A stretch of DNA of 64,000 nucleotides from Paenibacillus sedimenti (GCF_014534655.1 NZ_JACVVD010000002.1:682001-746000); one strand, 5' to 3'. Positions 16,534 to 24,136 are shown, counted from the first letter of the stretch. Translations and numbers: made by a program. The notes: generated by a model not told the origin, from the letters alone.

Positions 16534-17292
16534 GTGTTGCACATCGATATCAATTGCGATATGGGCGAAGGCTTCGGGGCCTATCGCCCAGGCCGCGACG
16601 CGGAGCTGCTCGACTACGTCAGCTCCGCCAACATCGCCTGCGGGTTCCACGCAGGCGATCCCGCCACCATGCGCAGCACCGTGCAGCTGTGCCTGCGCAA
16701 AGGCGTCGCGATCGGGGCCCATCCGGGCCTCCCCGATCTGCAGGGCTTCGGCCGCCGCGAGATGGCGATCTCGCCGGCCGAGGCATACGAGCTGACGTTG
16801 TATCAGCTCGGGGCGCTGCAGGCGTTCGTCCGCGCCGAAGGCGGACGCCTGCAGCACGTCAAGCCGCATGGCGCGCTCTATCACATGGCGGCGAAGCGCC
16901 ATGATCTAGCCGCGGCCATTGCGGCTGCGACGGCGAGCGTCAGCGCGGAGCTGACGCTCTTCGGCCCACCCGGCAGCGAGCTGCTGCGGGCGGGCGCCGC
17001 CGCCGGGCTGCGCACCGCGAGCGAAGCTTTCGCGGACCGCACCTACCGGCGGGACGGCACGCTTACGCCCCGCGAGCAGCCGGGCGCGCTGGTGGCCTGC
17101 GCCGCGGAGGCTGCGGCGCAGGTCGTGCGCCTCGTCCGCGAGGGGAAGGTCCTCTCCCTGGAAGGGGAGGACCTGAGCATGCACGCGGACACGATTTGTA
17201 TCCACGGCGACGGGGAACACTCCGTGGAGTTCGCGCGCGATATCCGCGCGCTGCTAGGCAGCAGCGGCATCGCGGTCAAGTCGCTACGTTAG
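16534..17292 (+). CDS. pxpA: 5-oxoprolinase subunit PxpA (LamB/YcsF family)
   Basis: Metal-dependent subunit of 5-oxoprolinase, about 252 aa. Family blocks: HIDINCDMGEGFG, SSANIACGFHAGDP, GVAIGAHPGLPDLQGFGRREM, HVKPHGALYHM and EAFADRTYRRDGTL. I prefer the GTG at 16534, 6 bp after AAGGGGG; the ATG at 16528 is too close to that site. The gene is visibly much richer in G and C than pxpB and pxpC, with codons ending almost always in C or G, so most antisense and shifted frames are open too. This could mark separate ancestry or biased repair; the protein itself looks intact. Confidence 0.94.
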   Translation: MLHIDINCDMGEGFGAYRPGRDAELLDYVSSANIACGFHAGDPATMRSTVQLCLRKGVAIGAHPGLPDLQGFGRREMAISPAEAYELTLYQLGALQAFVRAEGGRLQHVKPHGALYHMAAKRHDLAAAIAAATASVSAELTLFGPPGSELLRAGAAAGLRTASEAFADRTYRRDGTLTPREQPGALVACAAEAAAQVVRLVREGKVLSLEGEDLSMHADTICIHGDGEHSVEFARDIRALLGSSGIAVKSLR

Positions 17293-17452
17293 CCGCAGCA
17301 TGCTCCAGATAGATAAAGCCATGGCTGGAGTGATTTATGCAATCAATGGGAGAGAATATTTATAACCATTCTTTCGCTTGAGAAACGACCGATAATATGA
17401 GTAAATATAGAAGTAGCCGGCCGGCTGATTCCTTAGGAAAGGAGTGATCAAG

Positions 17453-17485
17453 GTGATTACAACAGCAGAGGTGGTCTCTGCGTAA
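17453..17485 (+). CDS. Tiny peptide ORF 1 (10 aa)
   Basis: GTG start, peptide VITTAEVVSA, TAA stop. The ribosome site GGAAAGGAG (17436-17444) is as good as those of the neighbouring genes and is spaced 8 bp from the GTG. The stop codon lies in the loop of a hairpin with a GTAA tetraloop. The last codons share the string GCAGAGGT and a nearby GTCTC with the end of a second tiny ORF at 17620. No known family. It could be a leader peptide controlling the hairpins or a true small peptide; without expression data this remains a candidate. Confidence 0.45.
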   Translation: MITTAEVVSA

Positions 17486-17523
17486 GCAGAGGCAATCGTT
17501 CTACGGAGGCCGCAAGGCCTCCG
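17476..17523 (+). ncRNA. Pair of adjacent GNRA-tetraloop hairpins
   Basis: Hairpin A is CTCTGC-GTAA-GCAGAG (17476-17491). Hairpin B is CGGAGGCC-GCAA-GGCCTCCG (17504-17523). Both have perfect stems and GNRA loops. A 12-bp palindrome AGCCGGCCGGCT lies upstream at 17415-17426. No T-run follows hairpin B, so it does not look like an ordinary terminator. Likely a structured RNA segment, in line with the tiny ORF whose stop is in loop A. Confidence 0.5.
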
Positions 17524-17545
17524 AAATAAAATTTTACATAGCGAG

Positions 17546-17574
17546 TAGACAACGAGAAGTTTTTTACATATAAT
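17546..17574 (+). promoter_or_regulatory. Sigma-A promoter for tiny peptide ORF 2
   Basis: TAGACA (17546-17551), 17-bp spacer, TATAAT (17569-17574): five of six and six of six consensus bases. The predicted start of transcription, about 17581, lies 39 bp before the 19-aa ORF, which has its own strong ribosome site. Confidence 0.72.
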
Positions 17575-17619
17575 GAGAAATGTACCACTAACAAAAACTG
17601 GTGAAAGGAGTGTTTGATA

Positions 17620-17679
17620 ATGAACAACACAATGACAGTAGCGATGATTGCGGCGGCCGCAGAGGTACTCGTCTCCTAA
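17620..17679 (+). CDS. Tiny peptide ORF 2 (19 aa)
   Basis: ATG start, peptide MNNTMTVAMIAAAAEVLVS, TAA stop. AAAGGAG (17604-17610) lies 9 bp before the ATG, a near-ideal sigma-A promoter lies just upstream (17546-17574) and a terminator follows (17743-17768), so the unit promoter-RBS-ORF-terminator is complete. The peptide is hydrophobic and Ala-rich with a short polar head and resembles no family I know. Its end (AAAEVLVS) echoes that of the 10-aa ORF upstream (TTAEVVSA), which suggests duplication. It is too short for routine gene callers. Confidence 0.55.
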   Translation: MNNTMTVAMIAAAAEVLVS

Positions 17680-17742
17680 CTGAATATCATTCATCGAATA
17701 ACCGTTCACCTGAATTTGTATAATTGCATATACAACCGACAG

Positions 17743-17768
17743 GCACGATTATGGTCGTGTTTTTTTTA
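17743..17768 (+). terminator. Terminator after tiny peptide ORF 2
   Basis: CACGA (17744-17748) pairs with TCGTG (17755-17759) and a run of eight or more T follows. It separates the peptide unit from the CD3324-like gene. Confidence 0.7.
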
Positions 17769-17835
17769 TTCCATTTTTCGAGAATGGTATGAGGTTTAGG
17801 GGTCATGAAGATACTCTCTGCAAATTTAATTAGAG

Positions 17836-17849
17836 CAAAGTTAACTTTG
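17836..17849. promoter_or_regulatory. Perfect 14-bp palindrome, possible operator
   Basis: CAAAGTTAACTTTG is a perfect palindrome ending 28 bp before the start codon of the CD3324-like helix-turn-helix gene, a position typical of an autoregulatory operator. Confidence 0.45.
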
Positions 17850-17877
17850 ATCGAACAATTTGAGGAGGTTCTCATCC

Positions 17878-18165
17878 ATGAGTTACAAGAACGGGAAGGA
17901 CGTTCTTCCCCCTAACCTATTGAAACAATTACAAGAATATATCCAAGGTGAAATCGTATATATCCCTAAGAAGGAGCAAAAACGCGCCGGCTGGGGAGAA
18001 AATAATGGAACACGTATTATTATAGAACGCAGAAATCGGGAAATTTTCCGCATGTACCAGAACGGTTCTACCGTTATGGAACTGATCAAGGTCTTCCATC
18101 TATCGGAAGACAGCATTCGCAAAATTATCGTGAAGACACGTGAATTAACGGCAAACCAAGCGTAG
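17878..18165 (+). CDS. CD3324-family (Mor-like) helix-turn-helix protein
   Basis: A 95-aa protein of the small CD3324 family, related to the DNA-binding part of the Mu Mor activator. The N-terminal third (NLLKQLQEYIQGEIVYIPKK) is the conserved signature, and the helix-turn-helix is in about 55-90: RNREIFRMYQNGSTVMELIKVFHLSEDSIRKIIV. The ATG at 17878 follows GAGGAGG; the ATG at 17860 has none. A perfect palindrome lies just upstream. Likely a transcription factor; its targets are unknown, but the tiny peptide genes next door are candidates. Confidence 0.85.
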   Translation: MSYKNGKDVLPPNLLKQLQEYIQGEIVYIPKKEQKRAGWGENNGTRIIIERRNREIFRMYQNGSTVMELIKVFHLSEDSIRKIIVKTRELTANQA

Positions 18166-18197
18166 AAGCAGCGACCATTGAGTTGCTGCTTTTTTCT
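18166..18197 (+). terminator. Terminator of the CD3324-like gene
   Basis: AAGCAGCGAC (18166-18175) pairs with GTTGCTGCTT (18182-18191), one G-T pair, followed by six T. Confidence 0.82.
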
Positions 18198-18253
18198 TTT
18201 TCTGCCGTTTTACTATGTTATATTTAGCGTATTCGGTAATAGGGGGAGAGATC

Positions 18254-18646
18254 ATGATTTCAGTTTTTGTTTACGGTACGCTTTTAGTTGGAGAGAGCAA
18301 TCATCAGGTTGCGGCTCCTTTTGTCCTTTCCGTGCAGCCTGGGGCGGTTCGCGGCCGTTTGTATGATGTCGGACTCTACCCTGCATTAGTCCTGTTCGAA
18401 GACGGTCAGAACGATGCGCAGGATCATTTCGTTGTCGGTGAATGGTTGGAAGTCACGGAAGAAGGACTGAAAGCCATGGACATGCTCGAAGATTATTATG
18501 GACCGGGAGCGGCATCCAACGAATATGAACGGGTGTGGGTCAGGGATATGAACACCTCAAGAGAGGGCTGGGTTTACATTTGGGAAGAGACAAGCGGTCT
18601 TAAGGAAATAGAGAGCGGCTCTTGGAAAGAACATCGTGCACGATGA
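18254..18646 (+). CDS. Gamma-glutamylcyclotransferase-like protein (AIG2/GGCT fold)
   Basis: A 130-aa protein of the GGCT-like family, which cyclises gamma-glutamyl amines or amino acids and releases 5-oxoproline. The N-terminal signature VFVYGTLLVGESNH is the YGSL-type substrate-binding loop, and the conserved acidic residue is the Glu of VVGEWLEV. AMDMLEDYYGPG and YERVWVRDMN follow the family order. The ATG at 18254 lies behind GGGGGAGAG. It is within 1 kb of the pxpBCA genes, whose enzyme consumes 5-oxoproline, so a metabolic link is plausible. Some family members act on other gamma-glutamyl compounds. Confidence 0.87.
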   Translation: MISVFVYGTLLVGESNHQVAAPFVLSVQPGAVRGRLYDVGLYPALVLFEDGQNDAQDHFVVGEWLEVTEEGLKAMDMLEDYYGPGAASNEYERVWVRDMNTSREGWVYIWEETSGLKEIESGSWKEHRAR

Positions 18647-18649
18647 AAA

Positions 18650-18670
18650 AAGAGCCAGTAATCGGCTCTT
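18650..18670. terminator. Terminator between the GGCT-like and MBL-fold genes
   Basis: AAGAGCC (18650-18656) pairs with GGCTCTT (18664-18670), with an A-rich left side and T-rich right side; it can serve both convergent genes. Confidence 0.7.
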
Positions 18671-18682
18671 CTAATAAATATC

Positions 18683-19351
18683 TCAACCTTTGGCAATCTC
18701 AAAAAGGCGTTTCTTGATGTTATCCGTACATACGCCGCCATGATAGGTGATGATAGTCGCTATGTCTAAGGCAAGCAGTTTGGCAACTGACTTCAGTGCT
18801 GTCGGCATGTCCGGTGTAAAGTTCGGATTCGGAGGCATTATGGTCCCATCTTGTGAGGTCAGTGCATCCCCGCTAATCAATGTCTTGCTAGGCTTATGAT
18901 ACAAGCTGATATGATCCGGAGTATGGCCAGGGGTGTAGAGGACTTGAATGCCGCCGCAATAAGGGAGCACGTCACCATCCTGCAGGGTAACATCTACTTG
19001 GGTAGGCGGGACGAGCCTTTTACTTTTTATCGTAGGCACTTCCCCCAAGATGTACGGCTTGGCAAGTTCGTGTGCGAGGACTGCGATACGTCCCTCTGAC
19101 GCATTGACCAGATCCGGTAAGCTCCCGATATGATCCATATCGTGATGCGTGATGATGATTTTGGTCAGTTTTTCAAAAGGAAAGTCTGCTTCTGCAAGTG
19201 CTTTGTGAATGACTTCAAGCTGGCCGGGGATCCCCGTATCCACGAGAATCACATCGTTCTCATCCCATAGCAGTGCGGCATGAACGACAAATGGATTTCC
19301 ATTTGCGTCCATTTCTAATAAGAGTGGTTTAATTCCTGCGCATGGTGCCAA
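18683..19351 (-). CDS. MBL-fold metallo-hydrolase
   Basis: Metallo-beta-lactamase-fold hydrolase, 222 aa. ILVDTGIPGQ is the first strand motif, THHDMDHIG the metal motif (an Asp in place of the second His of HxHxDH, common in the Firmicute HHDxDH subgroup), followed by YTPGHTPDHIS and LISGDAL with a late TYHGG His. The start is probably the TTG at 19351, 5 bp after GGAGGTGG; the longer frame to 19498 has no ribosome site and overlaps the response regulator gene. Specific substrate unknown; hydroxyacyl-glutathione hydrolase-like or quorum-lactonase-like roles cannot be told apart from sequence. Confidence 0.87.
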   Translation of the reverse strand: MAPCAGIKPLLLEMDANGNPFVVHAALLWDENDVILVDTGIPGQLEVIHKALAEADFPFEKLTKIIITHHDMDHIGSLPDLVNASEGRIAVLAHELAKPYILGEVPTIKSKRLVPPTQVDVTLQDGDVLPYCGGIQVLYTPGHTPDHISLYHKPSKTLISGDALTSQDGTIMPPNPNFTPDMPTALKSVAKLLALDIATIITYHGGVCTDNIKKRLFEIAKG

Positions 19352-19496
19352 TCGTTCCACCTCCAACCTGAATACTAATCTAGTTATTCTTATTGTAATG
19401 GTTGAAATTCTGAAGATCAATTTTGAACAAATCGGTTCCTTGCTTCGACACAAAATGCTATAATTAGTCATAATTCTACAGGTTGAGGAGAACGCC

Positions 19497-19871
19497 ATGT
19501 CTTTTCAAAAAATATTGCTCGCTGACGATGAAATCTCGCTTCGCTTTCTGCTTATGGAAACGCTCTCCGATGAAGGTTACGAGATCACGGAAGTTGAAGA
19601 CGGTCAGCAAGCGATAGAGCAATTGCAAAAAGAATCTTACGATTTAATTATTCTAGATTATATGATGCCGGAGCGGACGGGCGTTGAGGTCTGTGAATGG
19701 CTTCGTCGGAGCGATAATGCCAATCGGGACTTGCCTGTCATTCTTTTGACTGCCAAGGCGCTTGAGAAAGATAAAGAGAAAGCGAAAGCGGCAGGGGTCA
19801 CGACCTATATCGTGAAGCCTTTCAGTCCTCTTCAGCTGCTGGATACGGTTCAACAATTGCTGGAAGGGTGA
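19497..19871 (+). CDS. Stand-alone receiver (CheY-like) protein
   Basis: A 124-aa single receiver domain. Acidic pocket ADDE near residue 11, phospho-acceptor Asp in ILDYMMPERTG (about residue 53), switch Thr in LLTAKA and conserved Lys in YIVKPFSP. GAGGAG precedes the ATG. It overlaps the start of the Hpt-REC-GGDEF-REC gene by 4 bp, so the two are coupled; the Hpt domain of the neighbour is the obvious phosphate donor or acceptor. No output domain, so it probably acts by protein contact or as a phosphate sink. Confidence 0.93.
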   Translation: MSFQKILLADDEISLRFLLMETLSDEGYEITEVEDGQQAIEQLQKESYDLIILDYMMPERTGVEVCEWLRRSDNANRDLPVILLTAKALEKDKEKAKAAGVTTYIVKPFSPLQLLDTVQQLLEG

Positions 19872-21595
19872 ACGCCATGCTCGATTCAGATAAAGATGCC
19901 AGAATTATGAGGCAGGGAAGAAAGCTGTTCATACGTGAGTTTCAAAAACAACTGGAACAGCTGCAATCTTTGCTTATGAATATCCCGGATTCCCCGGAAG
20001 TGGACGATATGCAGCAGTTTTATCGGATCGTCCATACGCTGAAGGGAAGCGCACCCGTTTTTGGGTATCAACGCATCGGCAAACTAGCCGAAGACCTTGT
20101 ACGTGCTTGGGAATGGACGCAGTCTCTTACACCAGCAAGCGAAGGCACCCTGTTGGTCATGTCGACAATAGCAGAAAGCGCAGCTGCGAGTCAAGTCGCT
20201 TTGCGGCAGATGAACATGGAATACAACATCTGTTTGACGGAGCTTCAAATGGACGACCAGCAAAACCCAGGCGGTGGTTCTCTGCTCGGGACGCTAAAAA
20301 GCCGGCTGCTGCTTGTTGATGATGATGAAGTGCTGCGTTCGTATTTGACCCGCAGGCTTCAAATGGACGATTGTATCGTCGATGAAGCGTCTGACGTGGA
20401 AACAGCCAAGAAGTTGCTGCGCGAGCACACGTATGACCTCGTTACGTTGGATTTGATGATGCATCCTCAGTCCGGGTATGAATTGTTTGAGTTTCTTAAG
20501 GAAGACCCGACCTTAAAGTGGCTTCCGCTGATCGTGCTTTCAGGGCGCAATGACTTGAATGATAAGGTTCGTTGTTTCCAACTGGGCGCCGATGATTATG
20601 TAATGAAGCCTTTCCAATATGAAGAGCTGGCGGCAAGAATCTATAGTCTGTTAAAAAGAACCAAAAATTTTGAACAGCTTGCTTTTCGGGACCCGCTTAC
20701 CGGGGTGTTCAATCGGCGGTATTTTGATCTTCAAATTGGGATGGAGCTGCAGCGCATAGAGCGTTATCCGGCTCCGATTTCTCTTGTTTTCATAGATATT
20801 GACCGGTTTAAAAGTATTAATGACGGCTACGGCCATCATGTCGGCGACTTGGTCCTTCAGGGCTTGGCGCACTTGCTGCAGGTCAATTTGCGATCGACGG
20901 ATTTGCTGGCGCGCTTTGGCGGCGAGGAATTCGTGATCGCCCTTCCGAATACGACGGCTGAGCAAGCGATACAGATCATGCAGGGCATCCTAGATAAAGT
21001 TCGGTTAAAACCGGTTGCCCAGTACGAAGGACACTTGTTCTCTATCACATTCTCTGCAGGTATCGCCGCATGGGAGCCGGGATTGCCTGTTGCGGAGTGG
21101 ATTAGCAAAGCGGACGAAGCGATGTACCATGCCAAGCAGCAAGGGAGAAATCGCGTAGTTGGCGCTCAAGAATGCATAATTTCAGATGGATCTTCCCAAA
21201 CATCAACAAGCCCCGCTATGAAGAAGCGTTTGCTCATCGTTGATGACGATCCGATTCTGCGGTCAATCTTAACATCGCACTTGGAGCATTTACCGATAGA
21301 AATTACGCATGCTCCGGATGGGGAAGAAGCGCATCGCTTGCTTCAAGAACGTACGTTTGATGCATGCATCTTGGACGGGATGATGCCTAAGCTGGATGGC
21401 TTTCATTTGCTGGAGCTGCTGAAGAACAATTCGAACCCGGTACAGCGTGAGCTGAAGGTACTGATGCTGTCGGGGAAAAAGAAGGAAGACGATCTTGTTA
21501 AAGGATTTCAGTTGGGGGCGGATGACTATATGACGAAGCCGTTCTCGCTGGTCGAGCTTGAAGCGCGGGTCAAACGCTTAATGCAGCTAGAATAA
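19868..21595 (+). CDS. Hpt-REC-GGDEF-REC phosphorelay diguanylate cyclase
   Basis: Cytoplasmic signalling protein, 575 aa. Domains in order: Hpt (about 15-110, phospho-His in HTLKGSAP near residue 57), receiver 1 (about 150-270, LLLVDDDE and LDLMMHPQSG), GGDEF (about 280-435, with DPLTGVFNRRYFD and an intact RFGGEEF active site), receiver 2 (about 455-575, LLIVDDDP and ILDGMMPKLDG). The GGEEF motif predicts active cyclic di-GMP synthesis controlled by phosphotransfer. GTG at 19868 overlaps the CheY-like stop; the ATG at 19877 is nearly as likely because GAAGGGTG is better spaced for it. No sensor kinase is encoded next to it. Confidence 0.92.
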   Translation: MNAMLDSDKDARIMRQGRKLFIREFQKQLEQLQSLLMNIPDSPEVDDMQQFYRIVHTLKGSAPVFGYQRIGKLAEDLVRAWEWTQSLTPASEGTLLVMSTIAESAAASQVALRQMNMEYNICLTELQMDDQQNPGGGSLLGTLKSRLLLVDDDEVLRSYLTRRLQMDDCIVDEASDVETAKKLLREHTYDLVTLDLMMHPQSGYELFEFLKEDPTLKWLPLIVLSGRNDLNDKVRCFQLGADDYVMKPFQYEELAARIYSLLKRTKNFEQLAFRDPLTGVFNRRYFDLQIGMELQRIERYPAPISLVFIDIDRFKSINDGYGHHVGDLVLQGLAHLLQVNLRSTDLLARFGGEEFVIALPNTTAEQAIQIMQGILDKVRLKPVAQYEGHLFSITFSAGIAAWEPGLPVAEWISKADEAMYHAKQQGRNRVVGAQECIISDGSSQTSTSPAMKKRLLIVDDDPILRSILTSHLEHLPIEITHAPDGEEAHRLLQERTFDACILDGMMPKLDGFHLLELLKNNSNPVQRELKVLMLSGKKKEDDLVKGFQLGADDYMTKPFSLVELEARVKRLMQLE

Positions 21596-21630
21596 AAGAA
21601 CCCCATAAAGTGACGTGGTGCCTTCGAATT

Positions 21631-21671
21631 AACAAAAGGGGAGCCGGGTTTATGCCCACTCCCCTTTTGTT
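21631..21671 (+). terminator. Terminator after the Hpt-REC-GGDEF-REC gene
   Basis: Perfect 13-bp arms, AACAAAAGGGGAG (21631-21643) and CTCCCCTTTTGTT (21659-21671). Confidence 0.82.
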
Positions 21672-21758
21672 GTATAGATCGTTTTGCCCACGAGATTCCA
21701 TGTCGAGCAAGCGGTACCTAAATGGGTTTTCGCCTAGGCTACTTTCTGCTAGAGTAGA

Positions 21759-21793
21759 GTGTATAAATGTGATCCATCGAATTAACTATACAC
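21759..21793 (+). promoter_or_regulatory. Inverted repeat upstream of nikR, possible autoregulatory site
   Basis: GTGTATA (21759-21765) and TATACAC (21787-21793), perfect 7-bp arms with a 21-bp spacer, ending 23 bp before the nikR start. The spacing differs from the N14 seen at the nickel permease, so NikR binding here is less certain. Confidence 0.35.
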
Positions 21794-21816
21794 GTATAAG
21801 GAGAGGGGCTGTACCG

Positions 21817-22254
21817 ATGTCTGATAAAGAGGCACTCGTACGTTTCGGTATCTCGATGCCGCAATCCTTACTCGATCAATATGACCGGCTTATCGCCTTG
21901 CAAGGCTATGATAACCGCTCCGAGGCCATCCGGGATTTAGCGCGGAAAGCACTGCTCGCATCGAGTGCGATGCAACCGGACGAAACGGTTGCCGGAACGA
22001 TTGTCATGGTTTACGACCATCATGTGAGTGACTTGCCGATCACGTTAATGGAGCTTCAACATGATTACCATCATGAGATCATTTCAACCATGCATATCCA
22101 CTTGAACCACCAACAATGTTTGGAAATTTTAGTTGTCCGCGGTAAGGTGCATCAGCTGAGAGAACTGCAGCAACGCATTCAAGTGCTCAAGGGCGTCGGG
22201 TATGCGGAGCTGTCCGTCACGCACGTGGATGAGCATCATCACGAACAACATTAA
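21817..22254 (+). CDS. nikR: Nickel-responsive regulator NikR
   Basis: Ribbon-helix-helix repressor with a C-terminal ACT-like nickel domain, 145 aa. The RHH part is VRFGISMPQSLLDQYD ... NRSEAIRDLARKAL (8-45). The high-affinity nickel ligands are all present and in register with E. coli NikR: His82, His93, His95 and Cys101 (HxHx5C in MHIHLNHQQC). A His-rich tail (DEHHHEQH) ends the protein. The ATG at 21817 is chosen because AAGGAGAGGGG precedes it; the open frame upstream to 21610 crosses a terminator. The probable target is the HoxN-type permease at 6388, which has a NikR-like operator. Confidence 0.95.
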   Translation: MSDKEALVRFGISMPQSLLDQYDRLIALQGYDNRSEAIRDLARKALLASSAMQPDETVAGTIVMVYDHHVSDLPITLMELQHDYHHEIISTMHIHLNHQQCLEILVVRGKVHQLRELQQRIQVLKGVGYAELSVTHVDEHHHEQH

Positions 22255-22320
22255 CCCAAACGGGGTTCTGGAACTCCTTCATTACATCCTTAGCATGCTG
22301 CTTACAATGGAGTTGATAAC

Positions 22321-24054
22321 TTGCGGGTACGTACAATCCCTATACTTTTATTCCTCGTATTCATGCTGTTTTTCAGTCTCCTTGGAGCTCCAGTGGCGAG
22401 CGCAAGCGGTATTCTGGAACTGAACGATTCCAAAAATGAATACGATTTGACCCCGTATATAAGTGTGTTAGAAGACAAAGAAAATCGTCTGGTCGTTTAT
22501 GATTTTTTACAACCAGAAATGTCTGATCGTTTCGTAGAATCAACAGGTAACACGCTGAGTTATGGCTATTCTTCATCTAATTACTGGGCAAAATTGAAGA
22601 TCCGCAATATTTCTAATAAAGAAGATTGGCTATTGGAAATCGCATATCCCCCCATGGATTCCGTTGAGATGTATGTGATGGATGGATCCAACACCGTCGT
22701 CCAAAAGCATGCGGGAGACGATAACCCATTTCCCAACAGGGAAGTGAAAAATCGTAACCTTGTGTTCAAAGTCCCAATTAACCAAGGGGATACGTTAGAG
22801 CTGTATCTGCGCTTTCATAGCCAAGGTTCCATGGTAATGCCAATGAAGATCATACACCCGGTCTATTTCGCGCAAAAGGAGCAAACGTCCTATTTGCTGC
22901 TTGGCGGATATTACGGAATTATCATCATTATGTCGATATATAACAGCTTTCTGGCATTTTCCTTCCGGTCAAAAGTGTACCTTTATTTTGCTTTGCACTG
23001 TACCTCGTCTTTACTGATGTTCTCTACCTTGAACGGGATTTCTTTTCAATTCATATGGCCGGAAGCGGTGTGGTGGAATTCACGGGCGGCGGTTTGTTTC
23101 CTTTGTTTAAGCCATATTGCTGCGCTGCTGTTCGCAAGGAATTTCCTGCCGATTCGTTCCATATCGAGTAAGTTGAATCCCCTGTACAATCTGTTTATAG
23201 GCTTTGAAATCCTTAACATTTTTCTACTGGCGGTCAATTACACGCTCGCGTTACAAGTCTCGATGATCAAAATATTGTTATACCATCTTCTTATGGTTGT
23301 CCCGGGAATCCAAAGCCTGCGGGCCGGCTTCAAGCCTGCTTGGTATTATCTGTTCGGGTGGGGTATATTTTTGATTTGCGCGATACCGACCATGCTTACA
23401 GACGCAGGATTCATTCCGATGTCACGCTGGACCATATTTGGTGCGCAGATCGGTTCGACGCTGGAAACGTTAATCTTATCCTGGGGGCTTGCGAATCAGA
23501 TTCAAAGGATGCGCAAAGAAAAAGACCTGGCTGTGGAGCAAATGCAAGAAAGCCGCAAATTGGCGGAGTCTGATTTTCTAACAGGGCTGTACAACAGGCG
23601 CTACTTCATGAACATGTTTGCTTCTAAATTAGGGTCAAACGAACACGATTCTATGGCATTCCTGATTTTGGATGTGGACCATTTTAAGCAGATTAACGAT
23701 ACGTATGGACACGATGCCGGAGATATCGTCCTGCAGAAAATTGCCGCAGTCCTGAAACAATGCTTTCGTCAAAGCGATATCATCAGCAGATTTGGCGGTG
23801 AAGAGTTCATCGTGCTTATGGCGGATACGAATATCCATCAAGCCCGGTATAAGGCCGAACATTTGCTGGTTATGATCCGCAACTCCCCTTTTGATACCGG
23901 TAAGGAGCGGATATATTGTACGATTAGCATCGGGATTACTGAATGGAAGAAAGGCGACAAGGATGATTTTCAACATGTGCTTCGTAAAGCCGATGCGGCG
24001 CTCTATGAAGCAAAGCGATTGGGAAGAAACCGGATATGCTTGGCGGATTCGTAG
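22321..24054 (+). CDS. 7TMR-DISM receptor diguanylate cyclase
   Basis: Membrane receptor of 577 aa. Signal peptide to about residue 28, an extracellular 7TMR-DISMED2 carbohydrate-type sensor domain (about 35-180, with NYWAKLKIRN), seven membrane helices (about 190-395) and a cytoplasmic GGDEF domain (about 415-577: DFLTGLYNRRYFMNMF, DVDHFKQINDTYGHDAGD, and an intact RFGGEEF). Predicted to make cyclic di-GMP when a ligand binds outside. The TTG start at 22321 has TGGAG 9 bp upstream. It is one of two GGDEF proteins here within 5 kb; no EAL or HD-GYP phosphodiesterase gene is present nearby. Confidence 0.92.
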   Translation: MRVRTIPILLFLVFMLFFSLLGAPVASASGILELNDSKNEYDLTPYISVLEDKENRLVVYDFLQPEMSDRFVESTGNTLSYGYSSSNYWAKLKIRNISNKEDWLLEIAYPPMDSVEMYVMDGSNTVVQKHAGDDNPFPNREVKNRNLVFKVPINQGDTLELYLRFHSQGSMVMPMKIIHPVYFAQKEQTSYLLLGGYYGIIIIMSIYNSFLAFSFRSKVYLYFALHCTSSLLMFSTLNGISFQFIWPEAVWWNSRAAVCFLCLSHIAALLFARNFLPIRSISSKLNPLYNLFIGFEILNIFLLAVNYTLALQVSMIKILLYHLLMVVPGIQSLRAGFKPAWYYLFGWGIFLICAIPTMLTDAGFIPMSRWTIFGAQIGSTLETLILSWGLANQIQRMRKEKDLAVEQMQESRKLAESDFLTGLYNRRYFMNMFASKLGSNEHDSMAFLILDVDHFKQINDTYGHDAGDIVLQKIAAVLKQCFRQSDIISRFGGEEFIVLMADTNIHQARYKAEHLLVMIRNSPFDTGKERIYCTISIGITEWKKGDKDDFQHVLRKADAALYEAKRLGRNRICLADS

Positions 24055-24136
24055 TTCCGTCCATTTTTTGCTAAGATTAGTTAAGTTGATGCTTACGAAG
24101 CTAGTTTTCTTGCGAAAACTCTAAGGAGGTGCGCTC

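Noticed and set aside
16507-17279. Several long ORFs in other frames over pxpA
   Set aside because: Explained by the high GC content of pxpA, which removes stop codons from all frames.
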